Shown piece after piece: positions 45,729 through 55,635 of a stretch of 64,000 nucleotides of DNA. How positions within the stretch are numbered: position 1 is the stretch's first letter; the number at the start of each line of letters is the position of its first letter. A program made the position numbers and the translations under genes. Under the pieces are notes generated by a model, which saw only the letters and a program-made list of their open reading frames with translations, ran no database searches and was not told the origin of the DNA. Location: contig BAAFSQ010000012.1 in the NCBI GenBank assembly GCA_054661495.1, positions 22,185 through 86,184 of the forward strand. Direction: 5' to 3'. This DNA comes from Zygophlyctis sp. KS116 (lineage: Eukaryota > Chytridiomycota).

Positions 45729-48700
45729 ATGATTAGCAATACACATACCAACTCTGGAAATGATAAGATTAATAATTTTATCATGAAAATGATTGGATTT
45801 CCCCCTATATTTGTAATTGAAATTTTGTCCGATAATATCCACAGGGATTTAAACATGTCCAATTTCAGTCCATCTCCTCTCAAAATCAAACTAATTTACT
45901 TATAAAGATTAACGTTAATACTGATGCATGCACAAACTTCCATGACGCAATCATTAGAAACCTGATTAAATGGACCGATCATAAAGACGAAGAAGAAAGC
46001 CTTCAAAATCTCTTAAGAACTGGGGTAATATAGCACTTTAATCGATAGAAGGAACTCAAATTTCTCATTATCGCTAATCCAAAATCATTAAAGCCAAAAG
46101 CTCAGGTAATTTTAAAACAATAATGAGTAGCTCATGGTCAATGACTCGGTTTATTCAATTCGTTTAGAATATATCGATCAAAAGTGGGATACGCTTTTAG
46201 TGGACCATCTAGATATAATTCATGAGATCCTGACTAAATCATTGGCATCTTCAGTAAGCAGTATATACGCCATAGAATATAATCAAATTAAGCAATGCAG
46301 AGATCGGGATGGCTTTAACAATGTTGCCGCCCTTTTAAACATGTTAAACTCGATTTTTTATCGGACAACGGAAATAGATATGTCAAGTAATACTTTTAGA
46401 CTTATGGTATAGTGATGGAGGAGATAAAGCAATTACATTCAATTTATTTTAATCAGATTCATAGACACATGATTGATCCTGCTTCAAAGAATGACGTGGG
46501 ACAGCAGGAGATTTAATTCGCTGAAAAGTTCCTAGAATATAGAATATATTTAAAAATGGATAATGAGCATGCTGTAGCTATAGTCCCTTTTTCTGTTAGA
46601 TTAATAGAAAAACATTATGATTCAATGATTAAAAGCCTAGATCAGTCCAAGACTGAACTCTTGGCAGCGATCAAGTCCAAGCATGCATGCCAGATTTCTA
46701 GTTTGATTACTCCAATTAGCAATGGCTCTAAAGATTCTAATAATTCTAATGATTTGCGAGAAGTTATTGTTAGATTTGTTATATGGGGTCCACTAAACCA
46801 TGTTTCTGCGGCTAGAAGGGAATTACTCCGAAGCAATCTATCAGAGGTAATAGATCTAATAAACTCATTAAAAAGATTCGAAAGACAATTAAAGCTCGAA
46901 AGTCATTATTATTTAATGATATTGGTGAAGTCCGAATGGGTATTAATGATGGGTTAGATAAGATCAGATTAGAGACAAATGCTGATATCAAATGCATTAA
47001 TAATAATGATAATAATCAGACCCTGGATTGCGTAAGTTATGGTCTAGATATTGCATGCTGGGAGACCAATCTAGGATTAGTGACGGCAAAGTGCTTTGGT
47101 TTGTTGGATGCATCAGTAATTTTTCCGATTCGGTTAATTAAAAGGCTGGCTTATATTGCTACAATTTGGAAGTGGAGAGTAGACTAATTCCACTTATCAG
47201 AGATCTTAAAAATAAAGATCTAAAATTTCTCATAGAAAAGACTGAAACCAATATATACATTGGGGATAAATATTTGCGTATGCCCACTGATGAATTTCAT
47301 GATAAAACAAGTATTGTCATTACAGGCAAAAAAAGGGCTGTTGAAAAAGCGATTCAGAGCATCAAGTCGATAATTAATGATAAGGTTGGAATTTTATTAT
47401 TTATAAAATAGAGAATCAGTATTCGAAAAGAAGAAGTAGCATTTTTACCTGCCAAAATTTCTTGGATCTATAAAAACTTTCATAAAGAAGTCATAAAGAT
47501 TATGATCGATAATGCAGTATATATCGACCCTCCAAATTCTGGTGATTCTAAATTGGTTTTTTACGGGCATATTCCCGCACATCTTCGCAAAGCGATTAGA
47601 CAAATAAACAAATTGGTAATTTAAAAAGAAAGAAAGCTTACTGGTAGATGACGAAGCTGTCACAAGTAAAGATATTGTTAAATGCTCCAATCAACTTTGG
47701 CTTGGCGGGTGTTCAAGCAGGAGCTTTAGATAAATACCCCGATTCATCTTATATCAAGCTTTTAACTCAGATATCAAATGATTCTCAAGTTGATATAATA
47801 TATTTTAGGTCTTTCATTGAAGTTTGGGGGCTTCAGTCCAACATCAAGGGGGCATACAAGAAGCTCAGCGGGCTAGATTGGATAAAGAGCAAATCCAAAG
47901 AGATTATTTTCCAGTTTGAACTTGGCGAAGCAGACAGAGAGTTCATCAAGGGGAAAAGAGATGGGAAACTTACCAAAATTACCAACTGTACTCACTGCAG
48001 CTGGCACATGCATGAATCGCATAACGGATATAATTTCTTAATGGACTTGAAGGATCATCCAAATCAAAATCCTTTAATAACGTTTGGATTATTTGAAGTA
48101 TCTAGTATTTCCTTCATTAATATCTAGGATGAGCTTCCAGCAGAGCTCTCATTTTTTGTACCAGAATCTCTTCACAAAAAAATAATAGGTGTAAGAGGGG
48201 CGAATATTCAGGAAATTATGAAGAAATATGGAGTTCGGGTATATTTTTCATATAACTCATTCAATAGGTCACTTTTAAAAATACTAATGAGCGTCACGAG
48301 CTAGGTGGATTTGATGAGAATGAACATAATACAACCGTATTAACACCGGCAAAAAATGCTCACAATCTGAAGGAGTTTGAGCTTCATATTATTGATAAAA
48401 TTAATAGCGAAGATCAACCTCCCGTTCTACGGTCAGTTGAAATTATAAGAGAGCTACACAGACCCCTATTGTCTACTTATAAATCTGCTTTGCAGGAATT
48501 GAAAGTGAAGAATGGAATAGAAATTGTTTTTCCAGAAAAAGAAGATGGATCTGAAGAAGTAGAACTTATTGCCCCTTCAGAAGAAGCAGCTAGTGAAGGG
48601 GAAAAGGATCTTATAGTATGTTTTCTATGGTCACTTATATTTTAGCACATCATCCCAGGAATAAAAGAGTTCGATATCCCTTACTCCAGTCCTGCAGCAA

Positions 48701-49876
48701 CACTATTCCAATCTGATTCATTTTTATTGACCATTAAAAAAATTGAATCTACATATGGTGTGTCTATTGACATTTATTGCCCAACAAAGACGAAAGAGAG
48801 CGCTCGAGTAACGGTGGTCTATCGACATGCAGATGTAAAAGTCTACGAAGAAGTAAAGAATCTGATCATCGAAACACTTAAAGCAGAGAATGTAAGTTTT
48901 AATCATTATTCATTTAAAGATCCCATTAGCAGTTGTAAACGCTCCCGAAAAACCAACGATCCAAATCACCAATAGCGAGACGTTAGCACCAATCAATTGG
49001 GACGTTTTCGGCGCATTTGTGCAGCAAATAAGTAGGACATAATTTAATCTAAATTAAGGTCCGAGACCATATGGAAACAATAGTAGACTTGAAGGCTTCT
49101 TTCAGGTATATATGAATTTAAATTAAACACAGAATAATCTCTCTCGCCAGAATAAATCAATGCCAGAATTACATTTAGCGACGGAAGACCCAGCACCATT
49201 TTTGTCCAAAATGAAGAAATCAGAATCAGAGCTAAGTCCCATAAGCCCTGATGTCTACTTTGATCCAGCAAGCCCTGAAGTATCTCCATCTAACGCATGG
49301 AGAGTAAATGGCTCTTTTGGATTACTAAGGGAAACTGTATGATATTTTAAAACTCATTGTCTAGAACAAGATCTCTTTTCCAAAGATAAATCGCCTGTCT
49401 GCAAATCTAGGTAACCTTAAAAACACTTATAGCCAGACTTTTTGGAAGATGATGAAGAGGAGGACAAGCAAGAAATTGTAGATTCAGTTATAGATGAATT
49501 GTATCATCTTCATATTGAAAATCCATTATCTACTCAATGTAAGTTTGAATCAAGAATTTAGCAAATAGTGATTTATATTTTCTTGGATAACTTAAAGTTG
49601 GCAAAACTAATGGATACTTTTACTAATGCGAATTACCCCTTTTATAAAATTCTTGCTCTTAATTACAAGGAGCTCAGTAATTTGGGAGTAGATTCAGCCA
49701 GTGACCGCGAAAAGATTCGAAGAGCAGCACAACAATGCCTAACTCGACATGATTTTGACTTGGAACTCCAAGGAAACAAAGCTTCAAGCTCAAGATTCTT
49801 TAGAGAGGCAAATACCAGCAAGAATGTTCCTAATATCGACAAAAACCAAAAGACTTTATCACATCCAAGCCCTTAG
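45729..49876 (+). CDS. Bicaudal-C-like KH/SAM RNA-binding protein
   Basis: Large RNA-binding protein, 1212 aa, in eighteen exons; all 17 introns (23-33 nt) keep frame. Several divergent KH or KH-like modules are visible, the clearest with VPESLHKKIIGVRGANIQEI then KYGVRVTF; others include LIRDLKNKDLKFLIEKTETN with IVITGKKRAVEKAIQSI, and LLTIKKIESTYGVSIDI. The C-terminus carries a SAM domain (FLDNLKLAKLMDTFTNANYP, ALNYKELSNLGVDSASDREK). The order multiple KH then C-terminal SAM is that of Bicaudal-C, a translational regulator. Several N-terminal modules are too divergent for me to classify. ATG 45729 is the first after the upstream gene's stop; ATG 45783 is an alternative. Confidence 0.6.
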
Positions 49877-49917
49877 AGACCACATATATCCCCCTTTGCC
49901 AACAATAAATATCTCTT

Positions 49918-50955
49918 TTAATCCTTATCTAATCTCCAAACAGAAACTTGACCAAATTTATCCAACTCTTCATCTTGTCTCCTTTGTCCAGAAGTTGAAG
50001 TTAAAAATGGTAGAAAAGGATGAAAGGCAACCGAAGAACAAATATCATTATAGATTTGTTCAGTAAACACTTTTTCGCTAGTTTTTAAATCAAAAACTGA
50101 AAAATCTCCATTTACATCTCCTGTTCCTAATAAATTCCCAGATGAATCTAAACTAAATTTCAACCTTTGATTTGTAAGTCCATTTCTAGGAAATCTGAAC
50201 AATACCTGCCCTGTATTCCTTAAATCCCAAACTAAAATTTCTCTTGATTTCCTACAACTTGTAATCATTAATTTCCCATCTTTACTAAATTCAATCTGAG
50301 AAACTCCATTTTCTAGATATTTTAAATCTAATAAAGAAAAATCTCTTTCATCATAAATCCCAATTTCTCCAGAAAAAGTCCCAACAGCAAAAATCCCTGA
50401 ATAATCTGGATTAAATTTAATACATGATATTATCCCTTTAAGCCCATCTTTTGCTCTTTTACTACTAGTAGTTGCAATTTTATCTGAATTTGATCCTGGA
50501 ATTCCAGTATTAAAAACATTAATTCTATTTGTAAATCCACAAAATATTTTAGATCCATCCAAATTAAAAGTAATTGAATTAGCAGCTCTTATAACTTCTA
50601 CATGATCCGGTGCATTATAAGTCCCTCGAAGTTTTCCTGTTATAACATCCCATAATTGTACCGGAGAATCCTTTATTGACGTTAAAAAGCAACATGAATC
50701 ATGATCTTGAGAATTCATAAAAGGATAAAAACAGACATCATAACAGCTTCCTGACAGCCTAAAATTCCTATTAACCGACAACTGATCGTCATCGTTTGTG
50801 ATTGAATCTATCCAATCCGGATTAAAAAAGATCAATTCTAGATTTTCAATGCTATAGTTTACAGAGTTTGATAACATGCATGATCCATCAGGAGACCAAA
50901 TACTACTCTTATAATACTCTTTACCAGTAAGATGACCAATCAGCGACACTGTCAT
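49918..50955 (-). CDS. WRAP53: WRAP53/TCAB1-like WD40 protein
   Basis: WD-repeat protein of the TCAB1/WRAP53 family (yeast Swt21 relatives), which binds CAB boxes and brings telomerase and scaRNAs to Cajal bodies. Single exon, 345 aa. The N-terminal YYKSSIWSPDGSCMLSN and DVCFYPFMNSQDHDSCCFLT, then SPVQLWDVITGKLRGTY, RAANSITFNLDGSKIFCGF, and ISCIKFNPDYSGIFAVGTFS with EIGIYDERD, and the final AFHPFLPFLTSTSGQRR are characteristic. ATG 50955 lies 19 bp from the divergent WBP4-like start. SMN, another Cajal-body factor, lies 7 kb away. Confidence 0.82.
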   Translation of the reverse strand: MTVSLIGHLTGKEYYKSSIWSPDGSCMLSNSVNYSIENLELIFFNPDWIDSITNDDDQLSVNRNFRLSGSCYDVCFYPFMNSQDHDSCCFLTSIKDSPVQLWDVITGKLRGTYNAPDHVEVIRAANSITFNLDGSKIFCGFTNRINVFNTGIPGSNSDKIATTSSKRAKDGLKGIISCIKFNPDYSGIFAVGTFSGEIGIYDERDFSLLDLKYLENGVSQIEFSKDGKLMITSCRKSREILVWDLRNTGQVLFRFPRNGLTNQRLKFSLDSSGNLLGTGDVNGDFSVFDLKTSEKVFTEQIYNDICSSVAFHPFLPFLTSTSGQRRQDEELDKFGQVSVWRLDKD

Positions 50956-50974
50956 GAGAAAGTTTGATTGAAAA

Positions 50975-51580
50975 ATGAAAAAGGACAATTCAAAGTTTTG
51001 GTGCAAGTTCTGTAGAGTATTCGTCTATGATAACAAGATTTCTAGATCTAATCATGACAAGCAATCCGGTCATAAAGCCAATGTCGATAGATTTATAAGA
51101 GAAATAGAATCTAAAAAGGCACAGGAACTTAAGACTACAAATATGGCAAAACAATTGCTGGGAATTCCAATCACAGAAAGATCAAGTACAGGTAACTCAT
51201 CAGTATATATCCCAACATCAAACGATACTTCATCTGCCAAATCTGAACCAATTGTTAAATTTAAGGAAACGAAAAGTACCGTTGGTCAAGTTGGAGACTG
51301 GGAAACTGTAGATAATATTCCTGAATCGATCATAGAGACTGGCGATCCACTTGATCTTGGTAATGATCAAGGAAATATTCACCAGATTGATCTTGATAAA
51401 GATGGAATGGATGTAAATGGAAAACAAGATGTCAAGGATAAAATATTACAGCTTACTAGATCAGTTCTATCTACTAATGATTCTATGGATTCTCTAAATA
51501 CAAAATCTGCTGCTGTAGAATCAAAGGGAGGATTTACAATCAAGAAGAGAGTGTTCAAGGGGAAACTTAAAAAATCTTAA
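50975..51580 (+). CDS. WBP4/FBP21-like matrin-type zinc finger protein
   Basis: Likely spliceosome-associated protein, 201 aa, single exon. An N-terminal U1C/matrin-type C2H2 finger is plain (FWCKFCRVFVYDNKISRSN, then H-x5-H in HDKQSGH, residues about 8-33), followed by a helical NVDRFIREIESKKAQ as in WBP4. Downstream are VGQVGDWETVDNIPE and a basic C-terminus ending FTIKKRVFKGKLKKS, both like WBP4 and fungal relatives. No WW domain is present, unlike human WBP4. The stop lies 3 nt before the next start codon. Confidence 0.65.
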   Translation: MKKDNSKFWCKFCRVFVYDNKISRSNHDKQSGHKANVDRFIREIESKKAQELKTTNMAKQLLGIPITERSSTGNSSVYIPTSNDTSSAKSEPIVKFKETKSTVGQVGDWETVDNIPESIIETGDPLDLGNDQGNIHQIDLDKDGMDVNGKQDVKDKILQLTRSVLSTNDSMDSLNTKSAAVESKGGFTIKKRVFKGKLKKS

Positions 51581-51583
51581 GTT

Positions 51584-51790
51584 ATGGACAAGTGTGATTA
51601 TGAACCTCTTTCTGCATGCTTAACGACTAATAATGGTAATCTAATCTTGATAATGATTATAGGTGATCGCAGTAAATGCTTAAAGGAATGGAATGAATTT
51701 ACTCTGAAATGTTCTAGTAAAAATCTACATTTAAAGGATTCCGATTACATTAAAAGAGATGAACAGCCATTAATGCTATATCATTATTAA
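51584..51790 (+). CDS. small cysteine-paired protein, CHCH-like
   Basis: Small protein of 59 aa if the 27-nt intron at 51636-51662 is removed (that intron is a multiple of three and stop-free, so retention gives 68 aa). Spliced, it has paired cysteines in CDYEPLSAC and CLKEWNEFTLKC, resembling twin CX7-10C helical hairpins of mitochondrial intermembrane-space proteins, though spacing is not the standard CX9C. The name is therefore a suggestion. It starts 3 nt after the WBP4-like stop and ends 20 bp before the thioesterase start. Confidence 0.45.
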   Translation: MDKCDYEPLSACLTTNNGNLILIMIIGDRSKCLKEWNEFTLKCSSKNLHLKDSDYIKRDEQPLMLYHY

Positions 51791-51810
51791 ATATTTGATT
51801 TTTTTGAGTA

Positions 51811-52279
51811 ATGATTGAAATTGCGAGATCAGTCTTAAAATCTATCTCTGCCAAAGGAGGATTTGATGCTCACTTGATATCAAGTGTAAGATTATACTTT
51901 CTAATTAGAGATGACACTGACAAGTTTTACTAAAGGAAATGTTGTTTTTGAATTCAAGGTTGGACAAAATCATTTGAACAGAGGGAATAGTACTCATGGA
52001 GGACTGGTTTGTACATTGGTAGATATAGGAGGAAGTTTAGCAGTTGCAGCAATGACTGGATCATTATATACAGGAGTATCTACTGATATCGGTGTTTCAT
52101 TTTGTAGTTTTAGCAAATTAAATGATATTCTAATTGTAGAATCTACTTGTTTAAAGGCAGGAAAGAATTTGGCATTTACTAAAACAACTCTTAAACTTAA
52201 ACAAGATGGATCTATAATTGCGAGTGGTTCGCATACAAAATATATTGGAAAGGCTCCCGCTCCTAGTAGTAAATTATGA
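51811..52279 (+). CDS. hotdog-fold acyl-CoA thioesterase, ACOT13/THEM2 type
   Basis: Hydrolyses acyl-CoA; 147 aa, two exons (51811-51883, 51909-52279; intron 25 nt). The hotdog fold shows VVFEFKVGQNHLNRGNSTHG then GLVCTLVDIGGSLAVAA, where HLN and the HGG asparagine/aspartate set match ACOT13, followed by GVSTDIGVSFC and LIVESTCLKAGKNLAFTKTT. Length is typical. It may act in mitochondria or cytosol; no clear presequence is visible. The stop is 19 bp from the convergent SSF1 stop. Confidence 0.85.
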
Positions 52280-52298
52280 AAAAAAATAATGCTATTCA

Positions 52299-53421
52299 TT
52301 AAATATCTCTGTCTTCCGATTCAATATCAGAGTCTAAAGTTTCATCTCCCGAATCAGAATCTACAGGTTTTTCATTTTCTTGTTTTTTAGAGGCAGAAAC
52401 GTCAATCTTTGCTTGAACATTTGCTTCTTGAACTGCTCGTCTTTTAGCTTTAAGTGTTTCCCTGGCTTTTCTAGACTTTTCTAATTCTTGAACTTGCTTT
52501 CTTGTTTTAGAAATATAAGAGTGATAAAGAACATCACCAGACACAAGACCAGAAACAATCTTATTAATAGAAAGTGACATTCTAGGACCTAATTCTACCA
52601 ATTTAATAGCTCTTTCTTCTGATTTTGAATTTCCTTTTCCAATATATTTATCTGGAAGAGTTACATTAGACTCTCCTGCATCTTCAACATCTGATTCAGA
52701 TAATAAACTTGCCTTTAATATGTATTCAGAAACATCATCAAATTTGTCCAAATCTTCTAAATTTGCAGATATTAAATTCTTTATAGACTTTGATACTCCA
52801 GTCAACTTTACATTAATACTATAATGTCTAAAGTCAATCGTATTAGTTTCTGAATCAAAATCAAATAATATAACTCTTCTACAATCTGCAAGTTTTATAC
52901 TAGATAATTTGATTGAAGGAAATAGATTTTGTAAAACTGTAGAAACTAGACTAATATGTTTCTCCTCACTATTAAAGTTATTTAGAATCACCTAGATCAT
53001 TATACAAGAGTAATATTACCAATGGTGGTGTTTTAAAATCCGATCCTGGAGATTTTGGATTTTTTTGTAATGCTAAAACATCCTTTGTCATTGAGAAGGA
53101 TTCAACTCTAAAATAGACTGTTGGGCCTCTTGGAAGTCTTCCAATCTTTAAATTAACACAAGACTCTGATTGTGATAGTACAAGCATATGTGTTACCGAC
53201 AATTGACTAGCGATGGCTACAAAATCCTTGAGTTTATTATTTTCCCTTTCCTTTAAATGAGATGCAGTGTTTGGCTCCATGACTCTACGGAGATCAGCGA
53301 CGAGTTGTGCCAATTCAGCAGACACAGATCCAGACTTTATAACAAAAGATTTTGGAGTCTTTTCAATCACTGCAGGATCTGTCTGAACATGAGTTCTTCT
53401 CTTTTTTCTCTTGTGGCCCAT
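52299..53421 (-). CDS. SSF1: ribosome biogenesis factor SSF1 (Peter Pan)
   Basis: Brix-domain nucleolar protein needed for 27S pre-rRNA processing and large-subunit assembly. Two exons (53421-53020, 52991-52299; intron 28 nt), 364 aa. The opening GHKRKKRRTHV is the basic SSF1 start; the Brix domain follows with PKSFVIKSG, ELAQLVADLRRVMEPNTASH, LKDFVAIASQLSVTHMLVLS, LKIGRLPRGPTVYFRVESFS and, across the intron, PPLVILNNFNSEEKHISLV, then FPSIKLSSIKLADCRRVILF. The C-terminus is charged and acidic. Identification is firm. Confidence 0.95.
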
Positions 53422-53519
53422 TTTTCTTTTTTTTCAAGTTGAAAATCTTCTCATTTTCAAGTTTTAGTTAAATTTTAATTCCTTTTTCCGGTATTTTTAA
53501 TACTGTTACAACTTGTAGT

Positions 53520-55586
53520 TTACTTTTTCGCTAGACTTAATACACTCCCAGTCACTACATTGTAATATGCTAGAGTCATTGCATTCCGCATTGCTGTTCC
53601 CGATGATGTTAACAGTTTCAATTTTGAAGCTGCAATTCCTACTTGTGACGCGATCTTATCCTTTATAGAATTAACAGTAGATGTAAGAGCAAGGCCGTCA
53701 AGAGTTATAAAACTGCCGTCTAGGGTCCTAATTTGAATATTTAATGGCCCACTATATTTGGATAAGAAATCGGATTCCCACAAGAGTCCTTCTGGAGGTG
53801 GTTCATCTTGTTTTTGTTTCTTTAGAGGAGGTGCAATAGATCCGCCATTTTGACTTGAAGGAGGCGGAGCAACTGGTTTAGGCGGAGGAGGTATATTTAC
53901 TGGGAGAGAAGGATGACGGATACTTCCAGGAAGAGGAGGTATAGTAGGAATCTTGGGTATTGGGGGCTAATAGATTATTTCTAAGAAAAAATTACAATTT
54001 TCATACTTCCTGGTAGAGATGGGATTTGAGGTCCAATGATTTTTCCTGGAGCACTTTCAATATTTGACTGGGCCTTTTTAATAGCTTTTGGTGCAGATGA
54101 TGCATTTCCATCCCATGTAGTCTTTGATTTTTCAGCGGATATTTTCTTTTCTTGTTCGATTAATTTTTTTGAGTCTTCAGAGACTTCTGATCCAAAAATG
54201 TCTGAACGATAGTCTGATAAACGTGATAGGTTTTTAGAGACATTTTCTGTTCCTAAAACTAAATTTGAATCTTTAATTCTAGATTCATAAATAGCCTTTT
54301 GTTGTCTCCATTTTGGATCTAATAGTTCAATTCGAACATGATCTTCCATTTCTGACACTTTAACTGCGATTCCACATCTAGGACAAATCTGCGTAGGCTC
54401 TGCAACACCAATTTTTCCAACTTGAAATAAAATTTAGAAAAAATACCTTTAGATACATAATCAGTTCTAATTTTTTTAGTTGTAGACACAATCTCTTCTC
54501 TAGGCTCAGATTCTGGAACTGGAACGGGGATTTCTGGAACTTTGGGAGGAGGACCTTTAGGAGGAGCTGCTTTAGATGGAACTTGCCCATCAATTTCCTA
54601 GATATTAATTAAATTTAAATTAATATACCATCTTGTCATGTACAGCATCAATTTCATCAAATATTCTTTCAGCTTGTTTCTGTAGAATATTAAGATTTTC
54701 CAAAGATTTAATTGTCATTGGTGAGGGTAAATTAGACTCTGAGTCTGCAACTGTAAATTCAATAGTCTCAACAACAACAAAATCATGCCAATCTATACTT
54801 GCAAATGCGGCTTTCTCATTAAATCTGTAAATATTTACCTTTTTCCACTTCTACTTTTTCCTTTTCCATTCGAGCCGTTTCTTCCTTGTGTCTTTGATAA
54901 GCTACTTGACTATAAATATCTTCCAAAGCATTATATTTACTCTCCATAAATCTTTCTAGATCCTTTATCACATCATTCTTTGGATTCAAGACTTTTGCAT
55001 ACATTTCAACTAATCGCGTAAAATGACTAAATAGTGCATGATTAGATTTCAAAAAATCAAACTGAAAATTCCTTGCCTCCTTTTTAGATAGAGTATTCAT
55101 AAAATTCCGTCCATTTCTAGCTACAAATAATGCAGTCAATTTTATCAATTCATAATCACTGACAGGGATCGGTGGTGTATCTATTAGAAAATTCAACGGT
55201 TTTGGTTCTTTTGGAGGCGGTTTGACTATCGGTGCAGGTGCCACCGGAGTACTGGCCACAGTTTTCTTCGATTGAACATCAGCTTAGATTTAATAAAACA
55301 ATAAATTACCTGTTCCTTCTTTAAATTCCTTGACTCTTTTATCATAGTATGCTCTGTATGGATCATTTCCATTTAAAAATGAGAATTTATTATTCATCTT
55401 CTCGTTCTCCTTGATCCTTTCCTCAAACGACGGTCCATTTCTAGCTACAAAGTGAGCAGTCTTGTCCAAGATCTTTCTGATCTCTGGCGGGGGAATAACG
55501 ATTAAGGGATCTTGTTGCTCTGAACTCATTTTCTGTTTGTTCCTCCACACTCTGGCCCTGCCAAACACCCATTCGCTTGATGCCAT
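53520..55586 (-). CDS. SF3A1: splicing factor 3A subunit 1 (SF3A1/PRP21)
   Basis: Core component of the U2 snRNP. Six exons (55586-55310, 55282-54839, 54810-54629, 54597-54447, 54420-53996, 53966-53520), introns 26-31 nt, 641 aa. Two SURP domains are seen (EIRKILDKTAHFVARNGPSF and LIKLTALFVARNGRNFMN), the second followed by the SF3A3-binding helix region, a PRP21-like middle with SIDWHDFVVVETIEF, a helix block ending QICPRCGIAVK, DPKWRQQKAIYESRIKD, and a C-terminal ubiquitin-like domain (LNIQIRTLDGSFITLDG, ending SVLSLAKK). The first in-frame ATG is 55586, but ATG 55529 fits the family start better. Confidence 0.95.
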
Positions 55587-55635
55587 CCCACCATTCCAAC
55601 ACTCTCAAAATCTACAAATGAAATCTTAAATCTTT

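Noticed and set aside
45621-45842. Minus-strand 73-aa ORF
   Set aside because: It is antisense to the PA14 3' end and KH/SAM 5' exon and has no family features.
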